A stretch of DNA of 64,000 nt from Paenibacillus tundrae (lineage in GTDB: Bacteria; Bacillota; Bacilli; Paenibacillales; Paenibacillaceae), in NCBI RefSeq assembly GCF_036884255.1, contig NZ_CP145605.1:6137001-6201000 (forward strand), read 5' to 3'. Below, one piece after another: positions 8,604 to 16,595 of this stretch; the first letter of the stretch is position 1; each line of letters opens with the position of its first letter. Made by a program: the position numbers and the translations under genes. A model generated the notes under the pieces. The model did not search any database and was not told where the DNA came from. It saw only the letters and a program-made list of their open reading frames with translations.

Positions 8604-10154
8604 ATGGCTTCTTCACCCTATATGATCGGCGTAGATATCGGCACAACCTCTACCAAAGCGGTTCTGTTCGAGCAAAATGGAACCATTGTATCTCAAGGCA
8701 GTGCGAATTATCCGCTGCACACCCCGACACCTGTCATCGCAGAGCAGGATGCGGAGGATATTTTTCAAGCCGTCATTGCATCGGTTAAACAGGCTACCTC
8801 TACGGCGGAGGTGAAGCCGGATGAGATCCTATTTGTATCGTTTAGTTCTGCCATGCATAGCATTCTGCCTGTGGATGCACACGGTAAACCATTGATGCGA
8901 GCCATGACGTGGGCGGATAATCGCAGCGCCGAATGGACAAAAGTGCTCCAGTCCGATATGAATGGTCATGACATTTATCTTCGAACAGGAACACCTATTC
9001 ATCCGATGTCGCCTTTGACCAAAATCATGTGGCTCACTCGTGATCAACCGGAGTTGTTCCAACAAACGCATAAATTGATCTCCATGAAAGAATATGTTTT
9101 CTATATATTGTTCTCCCAATACTTGATTGATCATTCCATGGCTTCAGCTACCGGGCTTATGAATCTAGAGAAGCTGGATTGGGATGAGGAAGCACTGCAA
9201 GTGGCAGGCATTACACCAAAACACCTGTCCAATCTTGTCCCGACAACACATGTGCTCCGTCAGGGACTGCACCCAGAATATGCTAAGGAGATGGGTATTG
9301 CGGTGACCACACCGTTTGTCATTGGAGCTAGTGATGGGGTGCTATCTAATCTAGGGGTAAATGCGATTGATCCTGTGGTTGTAGCTGTAACCATCGGTAC
9401 GAGCGGGGCGATCCGCACTGTCGTGGATCAACCGGTAACGGATCCCAAGGGTCGGTTCTTCTGTTACGCACTGACAGAGGATCAATGGGTGATTGGTGGC
9501 CCTGTGAACAATGGCGGCGTGATCTTCCGCTGGATTCGAGATGAGTTTGCCGCCTCTGAAGTTGAGACAGCGAAACGTCTGGGGATTGATCCGTATGAAG
9601 TGCTGACCCGTGTTGCGGAAAATGTACCTGCAGGTTCGGAAGGCTTACTATTCCATCCATATATGACAGGTGAACGTGCACCGCTCTGGAATCCAAGCGC
9701 ACGAGGCTCCTTCTTCGGGCTGACGCTGCATCACAAGAAGGAACATATGATTCGCGCTGCACTAGAAGGGGTTCTCTTCAACCTATATACGGTTATGCTT
9801 GCCATCGAAGAGAAGATTGGCCGCCCCACCAAAATTCAAGCCACTGGCGGATTCGCTCGTTCCGAGCTCTGGCGTCAGATGATGGCCGATATCTTCGATC
9901 AGGATGTGATCATTCCCGAGAGCATTGAGAGCTCTTGCCTTGGAGCAGCGGTGCTGGGACTGTACGCTCTTGGAGAGATTGATTCTCTCAGCGTTGTATC
10001 CGAGATGATCGGCTCAACACATCGGCATAAGCCAGATCAGGAGCATGTTCGGGTGTATCGGGAGCTGCTGCCGATCTTCATCCGCATATCCCGTAAGTTC
10101 GAGGAAGAATACGCGGACATCGCTGCTTTTCAGAATAAAACGATGCATCCGTAG
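8604..10154 (+). CDS. gntK: FGGY carbohydrate kinase, gluconokinase type
   Basis: Sugar kinase of 516 residues. The N-terminal phosphate loop IGVDIGTTSTKAVLFEQNG, SFSSAMHSILPVD and TWADNRSAEW, and the C-terminal GERAPLWNPSARGSFFGLTLHH, follow the pattern of Bacillus GntK, which makes 6-phosphogluconate from gluconate. The start is set by GAGGG 8 bases before the ATG at 8604; the longer frame from 8538 has no RBS. Being last in an ABC-transporter operon, rather than next to a GntP permease, it may act on gluconate or on a related acid or polyol. FGGY substrates are hard to predict, so gluconate is likely but not certain. Confidence 0.85.
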   Translation: MASSPYMIGVDIGTTSTKAVLFEQNGTIVSQGSANYPLHTPTPVIAEQDAEDIFQAVIASVKQATSTAEVKPDEILFVSFSSAMHSILPVDAHGKPLMRAMTWADNRSAEWTKVLQSDMNGHDIYLRTGTPIHPMSPLTKIMWLTRDQPELFQQTHKLISMKEYVFYILFSQYLIDHSMASATGLMNLEKLDWDEEALQVAGITPKHLSNLVPTTHVLRQGLHPEYAKEMGIAVTTPFVIGASDGVLSNLGVNAIDPVVVAVTIGTSGAIRTVVDQPVTDPKGRFFCYALTEDQWVIGGPVNNGGVIFRWIRDEFAASEVETAKRLGIDPYEVLTRVAENVPAGSEGLLFHPYMTGERAPLWNPSARGSFFGLTLHHKKEHMIRAALEGVLFNLYTVMLAIEEKIGRPTKIQATGGFARSELWRQMMADIFDQDVIIPESIESSCLGAAVLGLYALGEIDSLSVVSEMIGSTHRHKPDQEHVRVYRELLPIFIRISRKFEEEYADIAAFQNKTMHP

Positions 10155-10207
10155 GAACGTTCCTTCAAGAAGGGATACTAACTATTGAACAACTGAACAA
10201 CATAAAT

Positions 10208-10243
10208 AACAGGCTTCCTGCGTATGAACAGTGGAGCCTGTTT
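10208..10243. terminator. Bidirectional terminator between gntK and small membrane genes
   Basis: AACAGGCTTCC and GGAGCCTGTTT form a stem around 14 bases. It lies between convergent genes and could stop both; the T-rich tail on the plus strand is interrupted by G. Confidence 0.6.
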
Positions 10244-10294
10244 GTTGTTGTGTTTATTAAGCAGATGGCGTAGATGGCGTTTTCTTCACCAAGT

Positions 10295-10498
10295 TTAGTC
10301 TCGCGATTCCAATTTCCTGTCTTCCCTTGGTTTCGTCGGCATCTTATGAACAAAGAATAATAAAGATAGTATTAATAACAAATCAGATATTTTCACGAAC
10401 AGATCAATGCCATCGCCCAACGCCTTGAGATCAAATACGATATGAAGTATGGCTACCAAGCCTGTAATAACAAGTGTTATAAGCGCGATAAGATACAT
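10295..10498 (-). CDS. Small two-helix membrane protein, unknown
   Basis: A 67-residue protein with two hydrophobic segments (about residues 2-22 and 36-50) and a charged C-terminal tail rich in Lys, Arg and Glu. GAGTGAGGTT stands just before the ATG, which supports translation. I do not recognise the family. A second, even smaller membrane gene on the same strand lies about 100 bases upstream. Confidence 0.6.
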   Translation of the reverse strand: MYLIALITLVITGLVAILHIVFDLKALGDGIDLFVKISDLLLILSLLFFVHKMPTKPREDRKLESRD

Positions 10499-10604
10499 AT
10501 TAACCTCACTCTCTTGTTAACTTCTTCGCTTCGGGTACGTCTTGTGTATAGTGATTCTAATCATTATTTTATTGAACCTTTGGGATTCACGCCCAAGGCT
10601 CTGC

Positions 10605-10754
10605 TTATTTTTTCTTCCTAAAAACTAAAACGTAAATAAGAATAATCGTGATGATGACAGCTACGTCGTATATGACGTTTAACCATTCAAATGGAGTTAG
10701 TGATAGAAAAAAACTGCCTGCCGCCATCGCCAAAATCAATAAAGCCCACTTCAT
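10605..10754 (-). CDS. Very small membrane protein, unknown
   Basis: A 49-codon frame running from ATG at 10754 to TAA at 10605. The product starts MKWALLILAMAAG, then has SLTPFEWLNV, then a second long hydrophobic stretch ending in VLVFRKKK. This is a two-helix layout with a positive C-terminus. GGAGAAG lies directly upstream of the start, and a further GGAGG about 15 bases away. It probably forms a pair with the 67-residue protein downstream. Function unknown. Confidence 0.5.
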   Translation of the reverse strand: MKWALLILAMAAGSFFLSLTPFEWLNVIYDVAVIITIILIYVLVFRKKK

Positions 10755-10910
10755 ATTCTTCTCCAATTCAGACCTCCGCTGTATATATTTGGTCTATATT
10801 ATATCATACAACTATGTCGATCTCTCCTATATCCGTTAAGGTTTAAACCGCCCCCATGACTCTCCAGTGGCTCCCTCTGGTTCTACTGCTCGACAGCAAG
10901 TAGAGTATGC

Positions 10911-10934
10911 AAAAAAACTGCCTATGCAGGCAGT
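10911..10934. terminator. Terminator for the SnoaL-like gene
   Basis: ACTGCC and GGCAGT form a perfect short stem (10918-10934). On the minus strand it is followed by seven T, so it ends the gene at 11070-11444; on the plus strand the tail is CTTCTTATTT. Confidence 0.7.
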
Positions 10935-11069
10935 CTTCTTATTTATGATTCAGCTCAGTCACATTCAATGAGAATCATGCTGTTAAATAGACTTCTTTTA
11001 TCATCAGCACTAAATGTTGGGGAACAACCGCTAAGCGAGGCTAGTCCTACCCTAGATATTCAATCCGAA

Positions 11070-11444
11070 TTACTGGTTATATTTACTGAAGGCATCCTTA
11101 TCGTTCTGCACATTCTCCAGATATACAATCTGTCCTGCATCATTCAACCGGGCAATATCAATTCCTGTTTTCGCATATACAGTACCATCTGCAGACTGCC
11201 CGCATACCGCCCAATTGGTCTGATAGCTGCCATCCGGCTGAAGCTCCCATTTCTCCCACATATGTTTGACATCACTGTTGTACTCATAGAACGCCTTCAT
11301 GAAACCTTCAAACCCTTTTCTACTCGTTCCGTTCAATACAATCTCTGCATCAGGTGTAAATAGGGACAATAGATCTTGCATCGCACGCTCATCTGCTCGG
11401 GAAGTGTCGAATAAACGAAAATAGTTGTTTAATAATGTGGTCAT
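11070..11444 (-). CDS. SnoaL-like / NTF2-fold protein
   Basis: A 124-residue protein of the nuclear-transport-factor-2-like superfamily. An N-terminal helix (NNYFRLFDTSRADERAM) is followed by LLSLFTPDAEIVLNG and a curved-sheet pattern ending in YLENVQNDKDAF. Members are small cone-shaped enzymes or binding proteins (ketosteroid isomerase-like, polyketide cyclase-like), so the ligand cannot be named. It is divergent from the ArsR-type gene at 11599 and shares palindromic sites with it, so that repressor probably controls it. AGGAGG lies 8 bases before the ATG. Confidence 0.75.
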   Translation of the reverse strand: MTTLLNNYFRLFDTSRADERAMQDLLSLFTPDAEIVLNGTSRKGFEGFMKAFYEYNSDVKHMWEKWELQPDGSYQTNWAVCGQSADGTVYAKTGIDIARLNDAGQIVYLENVQNDKDAFSKYNQ

Positions 11445-11478
11445 TGTAATCCTCCTAGTAGGTTAACTTTATATTTTA

Positions 11479-11561
11479 GTTCGATTTTTTTCGAAATGAA
11501 CAAAAAGAAATGTAACACACTTTACAATCTATAACAATACTTAGTTCGAAATTTTTCGAAC
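11479..11561. promoter_or_regulatory. Two palindromic operators in the divergent snoaL-like/arsR-like region
   Basis: The perfect inverted repeat GTTCGAAA-TT-TTTCGAAC (11544-11561) and a related site, GTTCGA then six T then TCGAA (11479-11495), lie 65 bases apart between the divergent genes. Such AT-rich palindromes are typical of ArsR-family operators, so the regulator next door probably represses itself and the SnoaL-like gene (inference). Confidence 0.65.
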
Positions 11562-11598
11562 ATTGAAAGAACAAGCTGAATATGATAACGTCATAACT

Positions 11599-11907
11599 AT
11601 GAGAACTCCTACTATTCCTATGGCTTCGGAAATGAAGTTGACTACAGTGTGTAATGCACTCGGTGATCCGATCCGCATGAAAATTGCACATTGTTTAGCC
11701 AGCTCCGGCGAGAAGAACTGTTCCGCCTTCGAAGTAGATCATATATCAAAGTCCACGTTGTCCCATCACATCAAAATTTTGCGTGAAGCTGGTGTAATTC
11801 AACCACGCATTGAAGGCAAACAGCACTTTTATTCCCTACGAAAGGACGATTTGAATACGCAGTTTCCTGGTCTTGTAGACATGATTCTGAATACAACAGA
11901 AGAATAA
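11599..11907 (+). CDS. ArsR-family winged-helix regulator
   Basis: About 102 residues. The family core is visible: VCNALGDPIRMKIAHCL (helices 1-2), then SKSTLSHHIKILREAGVIQ (recognition helix), then a wing with EGKQHFYSLRKDDL. There is no CxC metal motif of the arsenic or cadmium sensors, so the signal is not obviously a metal. Start choice is uncertain: a TTG at 11563 and an ATG at 11620 are also in frame, and none has a strong RBS. It is divergent from the SnoaL-like gene, with operators between them. Confidence 0.8.
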   Translation: MRTPTIPMASEMKLTTVCNALGDPIRMKIAHCLASSGEKNCSAFEVDHISKSTLSHHIKILREAGVIQPRIEGKQHFYSLRKDDLNTQFPGLVDMILNTTEE

Positions 11908-11961
11908 TTAACCTAACCGATCCAAACTAACCGACGTAACCTATTTATCAAAAAGCCTAGA

Positions 11962-12207
11962 TTGAATTACATCTACTATAAGTTCATGTTCAAAAAGGAC
12001 GGTTTTCAGTACCGAGAAGATGGGATGAGGCTAGAAATGGAGTAGCGGAGCGTAGGCGGGACTACGTGAGCAACTACATTGTTTCCGAAGGAAACAAGCT
12101 TCGTAAGCATCCCGCTTATTTCGGCTGAATTCCATATTTGATGCTGAGATGCCGTCAGGCATTCTTCGTAATCAAAAGCGGACTTTTTGAATTACATCTA
12201 CTATAAG
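11962..12207. repeat. MITE-like element, copy 1
   Basis: A non-coding element bounded by a perfect 21-bp direct repeat (11962-11982 and 12187-12207) with the core CTACTATAAG. Inside lie terminal inverted repeats: the left end has GTTCAAAAAGG then CGGTTTT, and the right end, read in reverse, has TTCAAAAAGTCCGCTTTT. Related copies occur at 25470, 34985 and 55566. The right repeat supplies sequence directly before the RBS of the following gene. Confidence 0.8.
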
Positions 12208-12219
12208 GAGGCATCCTGT

Positions 12220-13032
12220 ATGGACAAGAAAGCAGCCAAGATACTGATGAGTACATTCTGGAGCGGAGGCTGGAAATCCGTGTCCACTCCCTTCTCAGGG
12301 GAAGACTTTGAGTATGCCAAGAGCCAAGGCGTTATGTTCGCCCCCCTGACGATTACGCATGACGAAATCGTGCAACGATTGTATGAAATTCATCAAGACG
12401 ATACACTCCAAGAACGAGTGGTTACTGCATTTCTACATAGTTTGTCCACCAAAAAAGTACATTTACGCAGTGCCCTGTCCAGTTGGGCATTGACGTCACA
12501 GCTTCCTCTGCATACCTATCTCGAGCGGCGAGCTGTACACGCCAATACTAGCGCCTGCGGAGATTGTAATTTCTTGCGACTTCAATCGGATCAAGAATAC
12601 GTAGACGCAGATTTGAATGTACTGAATTTTGAACGGATCAAGTGGGGTGGCGTTCGCCACGGCTGGCTTCTCTACTGCCTGATGGATCTAGAGCTTCTAT
12701 ATAAGGACACTGATGCAATCTCCGAGGTTACCCCTGAAGATCAAGCCATCTTGGTGAGCCTTCTGGAAGCTGCACAGACTGGTGATCCGAAGGATAGCGC
12801 TCGTTCACTTGAGAAGCTGTGGAAAGGTCTCCTTCCTTCCAGCAAACAAGAGCGGGATGCACTACTGGAAATTTGGGCCGCAGCGGGTCTGCTCGTTCCC
12901 ACTGATAAGCCGAGAAGAGGCAAAGGCGGCTCCGGCGACTTTATATTTGTTGCAACCTGGCAAGGAGATGATGGCTACAATACAGATGCTGCCCATCGTT
13001 ACTTTGCCCCGTATCTGCCTCAGATTCGCTAG
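12220..13032 (+). CDS. Conserved-looking protein of unknown function
   Basis: 270 residues from the ATG at 12220, which has AGGAGG 8 bases upstream; the longer frame from 12187 would begin inside the repeat element. No signal peptide or membrane helix. It has a ACGDCNFLR segment near residue 110 with two Cys that could bind metal, then ERIKWGGVRHGWLLYCLMDLELL, and a Gly/Lys-rich stretch PRRGKGGSGDF near the C-terminus. I do not recognise the family. It is monocistronic, with its own terminator. Confidence 0.7.
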   Translation: MDKKAAKILMSTFWSGGWKSVSTPFSGEDFEYAKSQGVMFAPLTITHDEIVQRLYEIHQDDTLQERVVTAFLHSLSTKKVHLRSALSSWALTSQLPLHTYLERRAVHANTSACGDCNFLRLQSDQEYVDADLNVLNFERIKWGGVRHGWLLYCLMDLELLYKDTDAISEVTPEDQAILVSLLEAAQTGDPKDSARSLEKLWKGLLPSSKQERDALLEIWAAAGLLVPTDKPRRGKGGSGDFIFVATWQGDDGYNTDAAHRYFAPYLPQIR

Positions 13033-13077
13033 GGCGTTTCTCAAAAACTGCTGAAGTGCATCTTTCAACGCCTTTTT
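13031..13077 (+). terminator. Terminator after the 12220 gene
   Basis: GGCGTT at the stop codon pairs with AACGCC (13067-13072) across a long loop and is followed by five T. Confidence 0.5.
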
Positions 13078-13218
13078 GCACCCTGCAGCGTCATTTTCCC
13101 ATGAAGTGCCCGGCACGCTATTTAATCTACTCTGGTTACAATAATGACATCGACAGATTTCCTGCCAAGCTCGTATAATAAGAGGAAATGTGAAGATAGG
13201 AGTGAACCAAGAGAAGTT

Positions 13219-14178
13219 ATGATATATCTTGTGGCATTTATGTTGTCTTTTGCTGTCGTGCTGGTGCTCATTCCGCCGCTCAGTCGTTTGGCTCATCGCC
13301 TGGACTTTGTAGACAAGCCACGTGAAGACGTGGAGAGAAAATTACATAGACAGCCTATTCCACTAACAGCTAGTTACGCGATATTCGTCGGATTTTTCCT
13401 TACATATATTATGTTTACCAAAGAACTCTCATGGGAAACGGCGGCTCTCGTGGCCGGCGGTATACTTCTGTTAACGATTGGTACCATTGATGATTGGTAC
13501 AAAACCAAAGGGAAAGACTTTCCTGCGCTCCCTAAGATGATTATCCAGATCTCTGCAGCCGTGCTTGTATTCCTTTCGGGAATTGCCTTTACTGGGTTCG
13601 TTAACCCACTGAATTCCGAGTACATCATGCTTCCCATCTGGCTCCAGTTCATACTGACGATTCTGTGGATCTTCGGTGTAACTACAGTCATTAATTTCTC
13701 GGATGGTATGGATGGACTTGCCGGGGGATTGTCGGCAATCTCGGCAGTTACATTGTTCATCGTTGCAGTCGTCAAAGGACAGAGCGATTCTGCGCTCATG
13801 TCTATTATTCTAGTGGGTGTAACCTTGGCTTATCTTAAATACAATAAACCTCCGGCAAAAGTATTTATGGGGGATGCAGGGGCTACATTCCTTGGTTTTA
13901 TTCTGGCTGTTATCGCTCTGGATGGAGCATTCAAGCAAGCCACTACACTATCGCTCTTTATCCCAATTCTAGCGCTTGGCGTGCCGATCTTTGACAATAT
14001 CTTTGTTGTCATCAAACGGTTCATCCAAGGCAAAGCAATCTATCAAGCAGATGCAAGTCAGGCGCATTACCGACTGCTCCGTGCAGGCTTAAATCACAAA
14101 CAGGTAGTAGCTGTCCTGTATCTGATCAGTACATGCCTCTGTCTATCGTCTATTATTCTACTGCTGGTAGAGACGTAA
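13219..14178 (+). CDS. tagO: Undecaprenyl-phosphate sugar-1-phosphate transferase, TagO/WecA type
   Basis: Integral membrane enzyme that moves GlcNAc-1-phosphate (or a similar sugar phosphate) from UDP-sugar to undecaprenyl phosphate, the first step of teichoic-acid or other cell-wall polymer synthesis. About ten helices. Diagnostic motifs: TIDDWYKTKGKDFPAL (aspartate pair), NFSDGMDGLAGG and KVFMGDAGATFLGF. The C-terminal loop ends in a His-rich motif, SQAHYRLLRAGLNHKQ. The start at 13219 gives the usual hydrophobic N-terminus, MIYLVAFML; GAGAAG is close before it and an ATG at 13144 has no RBS. MraY is excluded by the loop motifs. Confidence 0.88.
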   Translation: MIYLVAFMLSFAVVLVLIPPLSRLAHRLDFVDKPREDVERKLHRQPIPLTASYAIFVGFFLTYIMFTKELSWETAALVAGGILLLTIGTIDDWYKTKGKDFPALPKMIIQISAAVLVFLSGIAFTGFVNPLNSEYIMLPIWLQFILTILWIFGVTTVINFSDGMDGLAGGLSAISAVTLFIVAVVKGQSDSALMSIILVGVTLAYLKYNKPPAKVFMGDAGATFLGFILAVIALDGAFKQATTLSLFIPILALGVPIFDNIFVVIKRFIQGKAIYQADASQAHYRLLRAGLNHKQVVAVLYLISTCLCLSSIILLLVET

Positions 14179-14300
14179 ATTAAAATAAGCTGAGCTACAG
14201 GCTATCGCCTATGTGACTCTAACTATGACAAGAACAGCCCAACCTTCTAAGTCGCTGTACTTATGAAATTGTTAATCTAGCAGCTATCTATGGATTGTAT

Positions 14301-14655
14301 AGGGCTGTCTCATAAGAGATCCCTGTTCGCTCCAAACGCTAACGAACCTACCGCATCCTAACAGGTCGATCATCTACGTATGCAAAATTTAACAAACCTC
14401 ATTATCGCTATCCTGTCATAAAACGGTGTTAAATTCTCCAAAATGGACTGAATCTACGAAATAACGTTTCTGTGATTCGTTAGCTCTCTGATCCGGGAAA
14501 ATGATAGTTAATAGCGTGTGTCAGATTCATTACTTCAAAAACAACTAAAAGGGCTGTCTCCGTCTGATATGCTCCCCATATCGTAAACAGGTGAAATAAT
14601 AATAGCCTGTAATGATATGGGATGCAGTTCATTATGGGACAGCCCCTTTTTTTAT
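14301..14655. repeat. Long intergenic repeat, family 2, copy A
   Basis: A non-coding element of about 350 bp between tagO and cydC. The left end AGGGCTGTCTCATAA is the inverse of the right end TTATGGGACAGCCCCT. The interior holds scattered GCTAACGAACCTACCGCAT, CATCTACGTATGCAA and GATTCGTTAG blocks that recur in the same order at 60313-60613. No reading frame is shared between the copies. Confidence 0.7.
14547..14655. terminator. Nested hairpin at the end of repeat copy A, probable terminator
   Basis: AAAAGGGCTGTC (from 14547) pairs with GACAGCCCCTTTT, and an inner stem CCCATATCGT/AATGATATGGG encloses a third stem ACAGG/CCTGT. The plus-strand side ends in seven T. It lies between convergent genes tagO and cydC and can stop both. 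Confidence 0.65.
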
Positions 14656-14703
14656 CTATCCGTTCACCCGCGTGCCAATCCCCACAGATCACCTCCGGCA
14701 ATC

Positions 14704-16593
14704 TTATCTGGAAGCTACAGGTGGTAATGGGCTTTCCCGTTTCTGCCGGTCTGCCCATCCGGGTCGATCAAGTTCAACGAGCCGCCGGTAGCGCTCTTCC
14801 CTTGCCAGCAGTTGTTCGTGAGAACCCTGCATGACGATCTTTCCTTTTTCCATAAAAATAAGTTCATCCATCTGCTCTGCACCCATCAGGTTATGGGTCA
14901 CCCAGATCATCGTTTTGCCCTGCATACTGTCTAAGATCGTACGCATAAGTGCACGTTCCGTCATCGGATCAAGCCCTACAGTCGGTTCATCGAAAATAAC
15001 GATGGGTGTCTCACGGAGCAGAACCCGTGCGAGTGCAATCCGTTGCCGCTCCCCACCCGAGAAACGTAAACCCGTCTCCAGCATCGGTGTATCATATGCC
15101 TGAGGCAAAGACTCGATCAGCTCGGCTAGACCTACTTGTGCAGCCACTTGCCGAATCTCTTCATTCGTAGCATCCGGACGTCCAATTCGTAGGTTATTCG
15201 CTACCGTTGTATCAAATAGATGTGGACTTTGATTCAATACCGCAATGGCATCCGTCATGTCTTCACGAAGCGTTGGCACAGCTAAACCATTGATGAGCAC
15301 CTGTCCACTCGCCGGTACGATTGCACCTTGAATTAGCTTTAAAAGTGTAGATTTGCCCCCACCGCTACGTCCTAAAATGGCTAACCGTTTCCCCTGGGGA
15401 AGATCGAGTGACACTTCCTGCACAGCATCGGCATCACTGGAAGTATAACGGTAACTGACACGGTTAATCTCAATGTCTGCTCTTAGCTTAGGAGATATGC
15501 GCAAGCGAATACGTCGATTCGTCTCGTTCTCATTCTCGTTCTCATTCCCCTGCTCTTGGCCATTCTTCATCCTTTTCGAAATGACTTGCTCCTCAGGAGC
15601 TTCAAGCTGATGTAGACGATTCAGCGATTCACGATATTGCGGAATATGCTCCACAGCATCTGCCACAGGCAGTATAGCTTCTGTGAGTGGGAATAACACC
15701 AAGACAAAAGCTGCAATCATAACCGCAGGCAGTTGCATCGCCGCCACTTCACCGCCCGCCCATACCGTGACGGACACAACCATAATCCCAATGACGAGCT
15801 GGGCGACGAGATCACGCCATCTTCTCCACTGTCGCAACCTGCGACGAATGGCATCTGCTCGTCTTTCTTCTTCATCATGTTGTTGCACAAATTCCACAGC
15901 GCGACCACTTGCCATCCAATCTCCTAGACCAAGAACACCATCCGTAAGGCGAGTGTATAACTTACTATTTTCCCGTTTCAGCCTCACGTTTAACTTCCAG
16001 GTGACTTGGAGCGATATGGCAGGCCATACACCGATCAGGAACAACATGTACAGTCCCATCCAGCACGCAAACCCAACATCTATCGTACCAAAAGTAATCA
16101 CTGCACCCCCGTAGATCACAAGTGACGTAATTGCTGGAAATACAGTTCGTAGATAGATATCCTGAAGACGCTCGACATCCTCTGCAAGTGCCCCGAGTAC
16201 ATCACCTGTCTGCATGCGGGAACGAAGAAATAGCGCCTGTGGTTCCAAAATCCGATACAGCTTCACGCGTTGATCCGCAAGCACGCGCAGTACTGCATCA
16301 TGCCCAGCCAATCGCTCGACGTACCGGAACACCGCTCGGAAAATCCCGAAGGCACGTACGCCTACAATCGGTACATAAACCATCAGAATATTCTCAGGAC
16401 GAAGAGCAGATGCAGAGATGAGGTATCCTGAAGTGAAGAGCAATAATACGGCACACAGCATCGCAGCCGTGCCCAGCGCTATGACCCCTACGAACCTCCA
16501 ACGATACTGCTTCACATAAGGCGTGATCCAATCCCATTTTCTCTCCGGGCGGAGGTCACGTTCCTTCTCTATTGATTGATATCCAGCTCTCAT
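14704..16593 (-). CDS. cydC: Thiol reductant ABC exporter subunit CydC
   Basis: 629-residue ABC exporter half-transporter, which with CydD is needed to assemble cytochrome bd (export of glutathione or cysteine in E. coli). Six helices in the first 300 residues, then a nucleotide-binding domain with Walker A GRSGGGKSTL, signature FSGGERQRIALARVLL and Walker B IVIFDEPTVGLD. A short low-complexity linker with repeated Glu-Asn pairs precedes the ATPase domain. It is last in the cydABDC operon and begins right after the cydD stop. Confidence 0.92.
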   Translation of the reverse strand: MRAGYQSIEKERDLRPERKWDWITPYVKQYRWRFVGVIALGTAAMLCAVLLLFTSGYLISASALRPENILMVYVPIVGVRAFGIFRAVFRYVERLAGHDAVLRVLADQRVKLYRILEPQALFLRSRMQTGDVLGALAEDVERLQDIYLRTVFPAITSLVIYGGAVITFGTIDVGFACWMGLYMLFLIGVWPAISLQVTWKLNVRLKRENSKLYTRLTDGVLGLGDWMASGRAVEFVQQHDEEERRADAIRRRLRQWRRWRDLVAQLVIGIMVVSVTVWAGGEVAAMQLPAVMIAAFVLVLFPLTEAILPVADAVEHIPQYRESLNRLHQLEAPEEQVISKRMKNGQEQGNENENENETNRRIRLRISPKLRADIEINRVSYRYTSSDADAVQEVSLDLPQGKRLAILGRSGGGKSTLLKLIQGAIVPASGQVLINGLAVPTLREDMTDAIAVLNQSPHLFDTTVANNLRIGRPDATNEEIRQVAAQVGLAELIESLPQAYDTPMLETGLRFSGGERQRIALARVLLRETPIVIFDEPTVGLDPMTERALMRTILDSMQGKTMIWVTHNLMGAEQMDELIFMEKGKIVMQGSHEQLLAREERYRRLVELDRPGWADRQKRESPLPPVASR

Positions 16594-16595
16594 CC

